Assembly: GCA_030429205.1 (NCBI GenBank)
Contig: JAUICZ010000001.1
Span: 672,806 to 736,805, forward strand
Reading direction: 5' to 3'
Origin: Bacteroidia bacterium
Lineage (GTDB): Bacteria; Bacteroidota; Bacteroidia; Chitinophagales; Chitinophagaceae
Length of the DNA stretch: 64,000 nucleotides
In this document: in pieces, positions 17,009 through 27,000 of the stretch
How the letters are laid out: each line of letters opens with the position of its first letter
Numbering within the stretch: the first letter of the stretch is position 1
Notes under the pieces: generated by a model
What the model saw: only the letters and a program-made list of their open reading frames with translations
Told to the model about the DNA's origin: nothing
Database searches by the model: none
Program-made: the position numbers and the translations under genes

Positions 17009-17911
17009 ATGAAAGTAACGATATTAGGCAATAATTCTGCATTGCCCGCATTTGGGCGTAATCCCACATCACAGGTAGTATCTGTATGGGGTAAGCATAT
17101 AATGCTCGATTGTGGAGAAGGAGCACAAATACAAATGCAACGTTTTAGTGTACGTTGGCGAAAACTGAATCATATATTTATCAGTCATTTACATGGCGAC
17201 CATTATTTTGGCTTGTTTGGCTTAATAAACAGTATGAGCCTTTTAGGCAGAACATCCCCATTGTATTTATATGCACCCGCAGAGCTGGAGCCGATGATTC
17301 ACGAGCAGTTGGCATGGGCAGATACAGAGTTGTCTTACCCTTTTCATTTTCATGCATTACCAGAAGGTAGTGCAGAGCTGGTAGATACGCCTGAGTTTAC
17401 AGTTACTTGTTTCCCTGTAGAACACCGAATACAGTGTCACGGATTTAAAATATTAAGTAAGACAAGAGGCAGAAGAATACTGCCTATACAGTGCAGAGAG
17501 CACGAAGTGCCTCGTTATTATTTTGACAAGTTGAGAGAGGGACACGATTATACACATAAAGATGGCACCGTAGTAAAGAACGAAGATGTTACAGCAGATG
17601 GCCCGCCACCTAAAACATATGCATACTGTGCAGATACCAAATACACAGATAGCTTTCTGGAACATATAAAAGGTGCAGACCTTATGTATCATGAAAGCAC
17701 ATATTTACACGCAGAAGCTCATAAGGCAGAAAGCAGGTATCACAGTACATCGATACAGGCTGCAGAGTTGGCAAAAAAGGCAGAAGTGAAGCAGTTGCTT
17801 TTAGGACACTATTCATCTAAGTACAGAGAGTTGGCACCATTTAGAGAAGAAGCCAGAACCGTATTTGATAATACTTTGGTGAGTATAGAAGGCACAACCT
17901 ACGAGATATAA
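17009..17911 (+). CDS. rnz: Ribonuclease Z
   Basis: A 300-residue metallo-beta-lactamase-fold endonuclease that trims the 3' trailer of tRNA precursors. Zinc ligands are visible in FISHLHGDHYFGLFGL near residue 60, with further histidines/aspartates in the YCADTKYT and LLGHYSSKYRE regions toward the C-terminus. The N-terminal NSALPAFGRNPTSQVV and the GFKILSK part match the short-form RNase Z. Length is typical. It follows the STAS-like gene and is followed after 27 nt by a small ORF. A foldable leader lies just upstream. Confidence 0.93.
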   Translation: MKVTILGNNSALPAFGRNPTSQVVSVWGKHIMLDCGEGAQIQMQRFSVRWRKLNHIFISHLHGDHYFGLFGLINSMSLLGRTSPLYLYAPAELEPMIHEQLAWADTELSYPFHFHALPEGSAELVDTPEFTVTCFPVEHRIQCHGFKILSKTRGRRILPIQCREHEVPRYYFDKLREGHDYTHKDGTVVKNEDVTADGPPPKTYAYCADTKYTDSFLEHIKGADLMYHESTYLHAEAHKAESRYHSTSIQAAELAKKAEVKQLLLGHYSSKYRELAPFREEARTVFDNTLVSIEGTTYEI

Positions 17912-17938
17912 ATTGGGTGTTTACCACATTCTTTTATT

Positions 17939-18322
17939 ATGTGCCATAATCATGGCATCTTTTTCAGCCCAAGCCAAATTCATTTAACTATCAACAACAC
18001 TACAGGTTGTGATATTGAGCTTGAAATAACCAGTTTAGATGGTTCGTGTAATGTACTTACCAGTTTTTCAATACACACCATTCTGGCGGGGGACCATGTT
18101 GATTACACACAGTTTACCACACCTTCTGATTATGAAATAAGGGTGTACGATCCTAACGGGAATGCATTGACACCTACACCAATTCATGTGTCTGGTCTTT
18201 GTGGTGGCAACACTTCGCAAGATTCCGGCGCCACAACTTTTCCTTGCAACGGAGGAAATAACATTACAGCAACTGTAACGGGTGGCGGACCTACACCGCC
18301 ATGGACAGTTACAGTGAATTAG
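17939..18322 (+). CDS. Small secreted-type protein, signal peptide apparently frameshifted
   Basis: An open frame of 127 codons that I do not recognise. The mature-looking part (from about residue 16) is beta-rich with four cysteines (TGCDIELEI, DGSCNV, GLCGG, FPCNG) and ends PPWTVTVN, like small Ig-like secreted domains. The annotated N-terminus (MCHNHGIFF) is not a signal peptide. However, the frame starting with TTG at 17913 reads a hydrophobic stretch HILLLCAIIMASFSAQA with a plausible cleavage site, then hits a stop at 17985. One extra or missing base near 17975-17985 would join the two. Either the gene is recently broken, or there is a base-calling error or programmed slippage. A terminator follows. 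Confidence 0.5.
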   Translation: MCHNHGIFFSPSQIHLTINNTTGCDIELEITSLDGSCNVLTSFSIHTILAGDHVDYTQFTTPSDYEIRVYDPNGNALTPTPIHVSGLCGGNTSQDSGATTFPCNGGNNITATVTGGGPTPPWTVTVN

Positions 18323-18341
18323 TACTTATAGTGTAAAACAA

Positions 18342-18366
18342 AAAGCCCCACAAAATGCGGGGCTTT
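18342..18366. terminator. Convergent terminator hairpin
   Basis: AAAGCCCC (18342-18349) and GGGGCTTT (18359-18366) form an eight-pair stem between the small secreted-type gene and the convergent response regulator. A-rich sequence on the left provides a U-run for minus-strand transcripts. Confidence 0.7.
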
Positions 18367-18386
18367 AAATATGTTCACAATTAATA

Positions 18387-19088
18387 TTACTCAGGGCATA
18401 CAAGCCTGAAGCCGTTACCGTGGATATTAACAATTTCCACTGCACTATCACCTTTTAGGTACTTACGTAGCTTAGCAATATATACATCCATACTGCGCCC
18501 GTTAAAGTAGGTGTCGCTACCCCAGATGCGTTTCAAAGCAGCCTCGCGTGGTAGTAAGTCGTTTTTATATTCGCACAACATTGTAAGCAGCTCATTTTCT
18601 TTTGGAGATAATGTTCTGCTTTCACCATCTTTTTCTAATGTGCGTAATTTACTGTTGAAGTGGTAACCACCTACACTGAACTCAACTTCAGCATGTTGTT
18701 TCTCTTGTAGTTCCTGGTTACGTTTTAAAATGGCTTTTACTTTATGTAATAACACCTCACTATCAAACGGCTTGGTGATGTAATCATCGGCACCTAGTTT
18801 GTATCCGTTCAAGATATCTTCTTTCATACTTTTTGCAGAAAGGAAGAAAAGAGGAACATCCGGATCAACATTTCTTATTTCTTCTGCCAGCGTAAAACCA
18901 TCCATATTAGGCATCATTACGTCTAACAGACATATATCGAACTTTTCACGACGAAAAGCAGCTAAACCTAGTATACCATCACGAGCCAGCTCAACCACAA
19001 AATCATTCAACTCTAAGTAGTTCTTAAGTACCTGACCAAAGTTGCTATCATCTTCAACCAGTAATACTTTATATTTTTCGTTTTCCAT
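18387..19088 (-). CDS. OmpR-family response regulator (RprY-like)
   Basis: A 233-residue DNA-binding response regulator. The receiver domain (1-120) shows the acidic pair LLVEDD, the phospho-acceptor in DICLLDVMMPNMDGF (Asp near residue 53), the FFLSAKS switch and the lysine in DYITKPF. The C-terminal winged helix (about 135-230) has LSPKENELLTMLCEYKNDLL, the dimer-facing REAALKRIWG and VYIAKLRKYL. Overall it resembles the RprY group of Bacteroides. No histidine kinase is adjacent, so it is an orphan here. A TATTTTTG promoter box lies 24 nt upstream. It sits beside the T9SS gene pair, though control of that pair is only a guess. Confidence 0.9.
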   Translation of the reverse strand: MENEKYKVLLVEDDSNFGQVLKNYLELNDFVVELARDGILGLAAFRREKFDICLLDVMMPNMDGFTLAEEIRNVDPDVPLFFLSAKSMKEDILNGYKLGADDYITKPFDSEVLLHKVKAILKRNQELQEKQHAEVEFSVGGYHFNSKLRTLEKDGESRTLSPKENELLTMLCEYKNDLLPREAALKRIWGSDTYFNGRSMDVYIAKLRKYLKGDSAVEIVNIHGNGFRLVCPE

Positions 19089-19112
19089 AAGACTATCTTA
19101 ATATATTAGTCT

Positions 19113-19120
19113 CAAAAATA
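19113..19120 (-). promoter_or_regulatory. Candidate -7 box for the response regulator
   Basis: The minus strand reads TATTTTTG, an exact TAnnTTTG match ending 24 nt before the ATG. Confidence 0.45.
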
Positions 19121-19155
19121 ATAACCTGCGATGTATTTTCAGAGGTAATTTTTTG

Positions 19156-20178
19156 TTAAAAGCGAGGACAATTCATTTTATCACGATAGCCTGAATAGAG
19201 CCCCTGATATATCAAAGAGAGCTCCAGAGCGCCTTGAGACCTGACGCTAGAGGAAAGGTCTGACATGGTGATGTCATAGCTGGCTATCAGTTTTACACCC
19301 GCCCATTCAAAACCCAGCATAGGCACAACAGCGTCTGACCAACGGTGATACACACCCGTTAATACATTAGTAGGGTTACCTAAATTGTCTTCGCTTAAAA
19401 ATGCTTTTATCTGTAAACCATACATTAATTCTTGAGCGCTGCCTTGTCTGGTATAATATACAGACGGGTTGAGTGTGAAGGAACTTGAAGTAATAAATAA
19501 GGCATCCAAATTTACTGTTGGCCTCATTTGTACTTTATTATCAAAGCTGTAAAAGCTTTCTTTTGGTTGATTAATATGAGCTAAGCCAATACCAAGTTTA
19601 ATGTACACATCATCATTTGGATAGTATGCATAGTTAATACCTGCAGAAACATCGTAATAGTTTGTTTGGTTCACGGTACCGTTCTCTGCATTATTTGCAC
19701 TTGCATCAAACTTAAACCCGTCCCACTGTGCATCAAAAGTTAATCGATTAAAGTCTACTGTACGTTGTGCGTATCCAAAAGAAAACCCTGCTGATACCAT
19801 ACTGAAGTTGCCTGTTTGTATATGGTATGCCAGAAAGGCCTGATATCTGTTGAGCGTTAATTGTCCATCTCCTGCCTTGTCGTTGAACATGGCAACTCCA
19901 ATACCCATCCAGTTAGTAAGGTTTTGGTTTTTCAATAATTGAAAATCAGCAAAGCCTGAAAGTGTGTTGAATGGTACAGGCACACTTGCCCATTGGTTAC
20001 GATAGTTGATGCCCACCCTGTAATCATTACTGCTCATTAAAGCAGTATTTGCCGGGTTTAAAAGCATAGGTGCATTAAAGTATTGGCTAAAATGCATGCC
20101 TTGTGCACTTGCATTACTCCCGCAATGGAACAACACAATTATTAATGCTAAACTTTTTACTACACGCTTTAATGCCAT
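19156..20178 (-). CDS. PorP/SprF-family type IX secretion membrane protein
   Basis: A 340-residue outer-membrane beta-barrel of the PorP/SprF family. A signal peptide ends at SNASAQ. The family opening GMHFSQYFNAPMLLNPANTA is present, followed by YRVGINYRNQWASVPVPFNT and repeated amphipathic strands to the C-terminus. In Flavobacterium, SprF-like proteins are paired with and needed for surface display of specific large type B cargo. Exactly that layout is seen here: the gene starts 1 nt after the end of the 1193-residue CHU_C protein, presumably in one operon. It is probably the dedicated partner of that protein, and possibly of the giant protein farther upstream. Confidence 0.92.
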   Translation of the reverse strand: MALKRVVKSLALIIVLFHCGSNASAQGMHFSQYFNAPMLLNPANTALMSSNDYRVGINYRNQWASVPVPFNTLSGFADFQLLKNQNLTNWMGIGVAMFNDKAGDGQLTLNRYQAFLAYHIQTGNFSMVSAGFSFGYAQRTVDFNRLTFDAQWDGFKFDASANNAENGTVNQTNYYDVSAGINYAYYPNDDVYIKLGIGLAHINQPKESFYSFDNKVQMRPTVNLDALFITSSSFTLNPSVYYTRQGSAQELMYGLQIKAFLSEDNLGNPTNVLTGVYHRWSDAVVPMLGFEWAGVKLIASYDITMSDLSSSVRSQGALELSLIYQGLYSGYRDKMNCPRF

Positions 20179-20179
20179 A

Positions 20180-23100
20180 CTATCTTAATAATGTTACGTT
20201 ACCTTTTTTATTAAAGGTGCTACCATCAAGGAAGGTTACAGATAATGTGTATGCATATGCCTCTACAGGCTGCTCAACATTTTTATAAGTACCGTCCCAT
20301 CCTAAATTTTGATCTGTTGATTCAAAAACAACTTCTCCCCAACGGTTAAACACTTTGAAGTCCATCACTTCAATGCCATAACCACGTACATAAAGAATAT
20401 CGTTATTGCCGTCGCCATTAGGGCTGAAAGCCGATGGTACATCTGCCAGTGGATATACATCTGCACTTACACGGCGGCATACGGTATCGCTACAGCCAAT
20501 ATCGTTCAACGCCTGAAGGCATACCTGGTAGTCGCCCGTCTTTCTGAAAAACTTAGGTTTGGGAGTAAACAGGTTGCTACCCGTACCGTCACCAAAGTCC
20601 CAAATGTAGGATGTGGCACCTTCAGAATAGTTGGTAAATAATATTGGCTCATTTGTTTCAGGTATGATTGGTGTATGCCTGAAGGAAGCTATAGGAGAAG
20701 ATTTTACTTCAATAGTTTTTTCAATAGAATCAACCCCATTACATGTTTCCGGGTTATAAGAGAAAAGTTTTACCGTATAAAACCCTGCAGTGTCGTAAAC
20801 AGGTTCAGGGTTTGTAATGGTAGATGTCGTTCCGTTACCAAATGCCCACAAGAAAGTTTTTGCATTGGTTGATTTATTGACCAGTACGGCTTTGCTGTTT
20901 TCACAAATAACAGATGGTCCTTCAAACTGCGCCTTCACAAACAGGTTATTGAAGGTGATAACTTTAGATATGGTATCCGGTGAGTTACACGCATCGGGGT
21001 CTGTCATAACCAAGCGTACGACATAAGTACCCGTATCAGGAAAATCATGTTTAGGAGGCGTAACACCATTAAATGTAGTTCCGTCTCCAAACTCCCATCT
21101 GAAAGTTGCAGAGCTTGGATTTTTACCATACTTAGATGTATTGGTAAAAGTTGTGGTGTAAGAAGAGCAGCTGTCTGTTTTATCGTATGTAAAGTCTGCG
21201 TCTATTCTGTTGGTATCAACCACAACATTAAGGATTACAGTATCTCTTGTTTTACATGCGTCGGGGTTAATTGCTATCAGGCGTACCTGATAGTTACCGC
21301 CGGAAGTATATGTATGTGTGGGAGATGGACCTGTAGCACTATTACCATCACCAAAATCCCATTCGTAACTGGTAGCATTAGAAGAGCCGTTGGATGAGAA
21401 GTTGATGGGGTCGCCAAGACAAACAGCAGTGTTAGGAGAAGCATTTGCTATCGCATCTACTGCACCTAAATTGAAAGCTATTTTTAATGCTATCAAATTA
21501 CAGTTGTTGCTTTTGTTTGTAGAACTGTATACACCGTTTGTAACAGGGAAGCTGGCACTGGAACCTTCGCCACAACCACCACAAATTGCCTGATATACCT
21601 CACCATTTTTGTTAAACCTGCTGGTACCGCCATCTACGTGCTCCGGTACATTTGTATTGCTACCCATGTATGTAGCATATAGCAGTGAACCCAGGTTTTT
21701 AGAAAATACAATGAAGTAAAAGTCTTTACCGTCTGTGCTGGATTGTGCAGGTGGGTTAGGGCCTGTAGCGCTGGATAAAGGCATGTTGCTGGTATTGCCG
21801 ACGCCGGGTGGAGGTGTAGCACCACTTGCAGTATATATATCACCTCCCCAACCGGAGATGTAAACATTCTCACAGGTATCTACCAGAAATGCAACCGGAG
21901 AAATATTAGTTACTGTTGAAGTACCTGAACCAAATACAGTAGATAATAAGATTGTGCTTAGGTCGTTATCCAGTTTCATCACAAACTGGCTGGATCCCGG
22001 GTTTGAGTATACGCCTGTTGTTACAGGAAAGCTGCCCCCCAGTGTTTGCCCCATCAGGTATACCTCGTCCTGGTCGTTAAGTTGTATTCCGTAGCACTGG
22101 TCGTAATTACTAGTTCCGATGTATGTACCTTTTTGCAGAGCAAAGCTACCTCCATTCTCAAAGCGCAGTACAAAACCATCTATTCCTCCATTATATGATT
22201 GGCTGAGTGTACCTGTTGTAATCGGGAAGCCACCACCCATAGTACCGCCGGAAACGAAAAGCTGCGATTCGTTTTTACTTAAAGCAAGTACATATGCAGC
22301 ATCGTCAGATGTTCCGCCTACATAAGTACTCCAAATCAAAGATGTTAGGTTGGCATTCATTTTAAACACAACCCCATCTTGCCCGCTACCGCCGGCTAAA
22401 GAAGATTGGGTAGCATTAGCTGTAACCGGAAAATTTGTAGAACGGGTACATCCCGCTACATAAACATTGCCTGCATTATCTATTATCACTTCACTTCTTG
22501 CATCATCACCATAATTATGTTTTAGGTTGCCCGCTATAAACTCCTCGGCATTAAAGTTTACTATATCGTCGGCAGTCCCGCCAATAAATGTAGAACCGAT
22601 AAGTTGGCTGCCCGCTGCATTTAATTTCGTAACAACAATATCGCCCCCGCCATTGTGGGTATTGTCGTAACAACCTGTAGTAGTCGGGTAGTCGTTAGAA
22701 TATGCTCTTCCGCAAATAACAAGGTTGTTAGATGCGTCTACTACCAAACTATGAGGTTGTTCATTATCACTACCACCAATGTAAGTAGCATAAATTAAGT
22801 TTGTACCTGTTGCATTGAACTTTGCAATGCTCATATCACAAGGGTATTTACTACCCGATGTGCTGGTTCCTCCACCAAAGGTGACGTCATATGCACCGGT
22901 AGTAGTATTAAAACCTGTTCCACCCTGTTGATTGCTGACTATACCGCCTGCATAAAAGTTTCCTTGTGCATCGTAAGTAGCGGTAAAACCCCAGTTGTCA
23001 AAACCAGAGCCGGAGAAAGTAGCAAATACTATAGTAGGGTCTATGATCAGTGCATAAGATTTATCGTACCCGTCCGGGAATGCGTAGGTAACCTTGTTAC

Positions 23101-23761
23101 CATTGATCTTGTATTTACACCTTACTTCTTTTTTCTGCCCGTCTATGTATTGAAAAGCGTATGGAGCAAGCTCTTCTACTTCTCCTACAGACGTAGCGAT
23201 CAACAGATTGCCTTTTTTTGTTTTTAGTTGGTCAATGCCGTCGTATTCTATCTGTATCTTATCAGGATCAGCATTTGGCTGAATAATAAAATCATATTTA
23301 AGCTTGCCGTTTGCAGATGCTATGTGTAAGTCAATACCGTCGTATAGGCCATTATAATCTACAGCAAGGTTAGGGTGTATATTGGTTTTCCATTTAGTAG
23401 AGTCGTTGCCTATAAAGTAGTTATAATAGTGTTTCTGCTCTTTAGTGCCTGATATTTTTACAGAAGTGTTAGCGCCTGTAAATAGCATTCTGTATCTATG
23501 ATATCGTAATGTCTTTTTTGTGTTTGGCCCTGCCTTATGCTTTCTAATTAGCTCTATATTGTCGTTATGGCCTAAAACAATATTGATAGCATTGGTCTCC
23601 AGATATATATCTCCTGTGTATGTTTTAACCTTGTATTCGAAAGAACCGTCCCATTGTCCGTTATTTTTCACAAACTCTATTGGGGCATAGTGGCCGGAAT
23701 GAGCGTGCACACAAAAAGGGACAAAAAAACTGATATATAATATCAGGCGTCTTATATTCAT
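20180..23761 (-). CDS. Large T9SS cargo with SBBP repeats, four PKD domains and CHU_C
   Basis: A 1193-residue surface protein. A signal peptide (LYISFFVPFCVHA) is followed by a DUF7948-like domain (about 25-260, EFVKNNGQWDGSFEYKV). A beta-propeller of SBBP-type repeats comes next (about 260-760, for example NLIYATYIGGSDNEQPHSLV and LIWSTYVGGTSDDAAY). Then come four PKD domains (about 770-1100) with the signature WDFGDG or variants (WEFGDG, WAFGNG). The CHU_C sorting domain ends the protein (SAFSPNGDGNNDILYV, FNRWGEVVFES, GWDGTYK). It should be exported by T9SS to the surface. The first gene of a pair with PorP/SprF, 1 nt apart. Likely an adhesin or polymer-binding protein; no catalytic domain seen. 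Confidence 0.9.
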   Translation of the reverse strand: MNIRRLILYISFFVPFCVHAHSGHYAPIEFVKNNGQWDGSFEYKVKTYTGDIYLETNAINIVLGHNDNIELIRKHKAGPNTKKTLRYHRYRMLFTGANTSVKISGTKEQKHYYNYFIGNDSTKWKTNIHPNLAVDYNGLYDGIDLHIASANGKLKYDFIIQPNADPDKIQIEYDGIDQLKTKKGNLLIATSVGEVEELAPYAFQYIDGQKKEVRCKYKINGNKVTYAFPDGYDKSYALIIDPTIVFATFSGSGFDNWGFTATYDAQGNFYAGGIVSNQQGGTGFNTTTGAYDVTFGGGTSTSGSKYPCDMSIAKFNATGTNLIYATYIGGSDNEQPHSLVVDASNNLVICGRAYSNDYPTTTGCYDNTHNGGGDIVVTKLNAAGSQLIGSTFIGGTADDIVNFNAEEFIAGNLKHNYGDDARSEVIIDNAGNVYVAGCTRSTNFPVTANATQSSLAGGSGQDGVVFKMNANLTSLIWSTYVGGTSDDAAYVLALSKNESQLFVSGGTMGGGFPITTGTLSQSYNGGIDGFVLRFENGGSFALQKGTYIGTSNYDQCYGIQLNDQDEVYLMGQTLGGSFPVTTGVYSNPGSSQFVMKLDNDLSTILLSTVFGSGTSTVTNISPVAFLVDTCENVYISGWGGDIYTASGATPPPGVGNTSNMPLSSATGPNPPAQSSTDGKDFYFIVFSKNLGSLLYATYMGSNTNVPEHVDGGTSRFNKNGEVYQAICGGCGEGSSASFPVTNGVYSSTNKSNNCNLIALKIAFNLGAVDAIANASPNTAVCLGDPINFSSNGSSNATSYEWDFGDGNSATGPSPTHTYTSGGNYQVRLIAINPDACKTRDTVILNVVVDTNRIDADFTYDKTDSCSSYTTTFTNTSKYGKNPSSATFRWEFGDGTTFNGVTPPKHDFPDTGTYVVRLVMTDPDACNSPDTISKVITFNNLFVKAQFEGPSVICENSKAVLVNKSTNAKTFLWAFGNGTTSTITNPEPVYDTAGFYTVKLFSYNPETCNGVDSIEKTIEVKSSPIASFRHTPIIPETNEPILFTNYSEGATSYIWDFGDGTGSNLFTPKPKFFRKTGDYQVCLQALNDIGCSDTVCRRVSADVYPLADVPSAFSPNGDGNNDILYVRGYGIEVMDFKVFNRWGEVVFESTDQNLGWDGTYKNVEQPVEAYAYTLSVTFLDGSTFNKKGNVTLLR

Positions 23762-24059
23762 GAATAATATATGTTTAGCAACGTATTAGTAAATATAAGG
23801 GATTTACACCTAAACAGACGGTTGAAAACGCATAAAAGTCAGGTATTTGCGCCCAAAAATGACAAAACCAAACCTTAAAAAATTTTAATTCCCCGATAAT
23901 CATAAAAACACGGTGTAATGTATGTACACAATACATATTTATGCTATCTTTAATGGTTACCCCCTCAGGCTAACAACTAGAAGTTTATATATAAACACGT
24001 CATCATATTTAATTGGTTTTGAAAACAATACGTGTAACTGAGCAGAATTTTACTCTAAG
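23762..24059. other. Gene-free divergent region between the two large T9SS cargo genes
   Basis: About 300 AT-rich nt that must carry the starts of two oppositely directed transcripts. No exact TAnnTTTG box, hairpin or ORF was found; a C-rich patch (TTACCCCCTC) lies near 23957-23966. Regulation of the giant gene therefore cannot be read from obvious motifs. Confidence 0.4.
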
Positions 24060-27000
24060 GTGCAGAAACATTTTTTATACGCAGTACTTGTCCTGATAAT
24101 TTGGACATTATTACCCAAACAATCTCAGGCAACTCATGCTGCAGGCGGAGAGATTTCTTACGAATGGGTAAGTGATTCAACATATAGAATATATTTTAAG
24201 TTTTACAGAGACTGTTCAGGTGCCGCTGCACCGGGAACATCTGTACTATTGTGTTATAGTGATACCTGTAACTCTGTTAGTGGGAATGTATTTTTATATA
24301 AAATGACTAAGCTGCCGGATAGCAGCAATAACGGTTCTCCGGTTAGTAATGGTTGTCCCGGTGTTGGTACCAGGTGTACCAGTACAACTTCGGCTGTACC
24401 CAGTTATCAGGAGTGGTGGTATACCAATACCGTATCTTTGCCGGGAAAATGTGGTTTGTGGAAGTTTAGTGTAAACATTGGTAACCGTAACCCAAGTGGT
24501 AACCTGGTGAACGCGGGCAGCAGACAGTTATATGCCGAAGCCCAGTTGAACAACCTTGTTGCACAGGGTAACTCTTCTCCTTATTTTTCTGTAAAGCCTG
24601 TACCATCTGTATGTATCAACAAACCATACACATATAACAATGGTGGTGTAGACCCTAACTCTGACTCTTTGAGGTTTGAGATGGCAAGGCCATTACATAC
24701 TACAGGTAACTGCCCTGCAACTACAACCATTATACCGTTTGAAACAGACTCTCCTGCTTATAACCTGACCAACAACCCTATTCAAACGAACGGCACATTT
24801 AGTATCGATTCTTCTAACGGGCAAATGACTTTTACGCCTTCGTCTCTCGGGTCTGCTACAATGAGTATCAAGATAAACGAATATAGAAATGGTGTATGGA
24901 TAGGTAGCGTAATCAGAGATATACAGGTACAGGTGATCAACTGTAATGTGCCTACACCAACAGTTACCACTATCAGCAATACAATTATAGGAGGTACTTA
25001 CGTCAATGGGCGGGTAGAGGCCTGTGCAGGAGTGGGGATGACGTTTTGTTTTGATCTGAAGTCATCAGATACATCAGCACTGCTGATAGCGTCGGATAAC
25101 CACAATGCGGCAGCACCTAACTCAACAGTTAATTATACCGGACAACAATCTGACTCCATTCGAGGTTGTTTGTCGTGGACACCAGGAACGTTAGATACCG
25201 GGTTGCGTGTATTTACTGTTACGGTAAAAGATTCAAGCTGTAAATCTCCGGGTGTTATTATTGGGCAGACATTTGTATTGCCCATATACATTTGGCCGAT
25301 AACAGACATTGTTAAGGATACTTCAATATGTTATGGTGACTCTGTACAGCTAACAGCCGTAGGAGGGTCCAGCTTTACATGGTCTGTAATATCAGGAGGT
25401 AGCCCTATTACAACATTAAGTTGTACTACCTGTAAGCAGCCATATGCAAGCCCTACAACCACTACACAGTATGTGGTAAGTAATAGCTCTGTACAATATT
25501 GCAGTAAGAATAAAGACACTGTTTCGGTTGGTGTTGCAGATATAAGGTTTGATACATTAACAGCCACCAGCAATGCACCAGTTTGTGAATACGATAGTCT
25601 TAAACTGTACTCAACAGCTGTGCCAACAACCGGGCACTCATACTATTGGACAGGACCAAATGGGTTCTCTTCTAACCTGCAAAACCCTGTGATATCTATA
25701 CCAACATCATTGGATAGTGGATATTATGTACTTAGATCTACCAGAGGAGGATGCTTCTCTAACCCGGATAGTATTAGTGTAGAAATAAAACCTGCACCGG
25801 ATACTCCTGTTGCCACCAGTAACAGTCCGTTATGTGTCGGAGATACCTTAAAGTTGTTTACCCCAACCGCATCGGGCGCTACTTATACATGGGCCGGGCC
25901 TAACAGTTTTGCAGATACGGCACAAAATCCTGTAATACTCAATGCAGGTACTATTGCATCAGGTGCTTATACAATATATACTACTGCCGCCAATGGTTGT
26001 TCGTCGTTAACAGATACTGCAAATGTATCTGTATATGTTATCCCTTCAATAGATACTGCGATAGCTACGAACCCAACTACTTGTAGCGGAAATAACGGGA
26101 CCATTAAATTAACAGGACTATCGAATAGTACTACCTATACAGTTAATTATAAAAAGAATGGAGTTGCACAAACACCATCAGCAAAAACGTCAAATGGTTC
26201 AGGAGAAGTAACTATTACCAACCTGACTGCCGGTACTTATTCTGAATTTACAGTTGCTGCCAACGGCTGTGAGTCAGATACAGCAAATATGGTTGTGTTG
26301 TTAGACCCGATTGCGCCGGTAATATCAGTAAGCAGTAATACTCCTGTTTGCCAGGGCGATACTATACTATTGACAAGTAGTGCAGATTCTACAGGTGTTA
26401 CATGGAGCTGGACAGGACCAAATGGTTTCTCTTCCAGTGCACAGAATCCTGCTAAAACAAATGCTGTTGTTGCAGATAGTGGTATGTATTACTTAACTGC
26501 TAGTAAAAATAACTGTGCTTCAGATACGGACTCTGTTTTAGTAGTTGTTTATCCAACACCAATACTGCCGGTCGCCAATAGCAATACACCGGTATGTAGT
26601 GGTGATAGTATTGTGCTGTCTTGCAGTACAATATCAGGAGCAGATTATTACTGGAGCGGTCCGAACTCTTTTACAGATACGGTACAGAATCCTGTAGTAA
26701 CCAGCGTACAATTAATAGATTCAGGAGATTACTTAGTATACGTTAAAGTAAATGGCTGTCAATCAGCAACCGATACAACTCATGTATCAGTTATAGAAAC
26801 ACCGTCGAAACCTGCGGCGAATAGCAACACTCCTTTATGTGATGGTGATACATTATTGTTGACTTCATCAACTGTTAGTGGAGCTACCTATAGTTGGAGT
26901 GGCCCAAGCAGTTTTACATCAAGCGCACAAAACCCTGTAGTAACAAATGTTACGCCTGCCATGTCGGGTACATATGTTTTAACGGTTACACAAAATGGTT

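Noticed and set aside
23762-24059. Promoter box for the giant gene
   Set aside because: Only partial matches to TAnnTTTG were seen, so no site is annotated.
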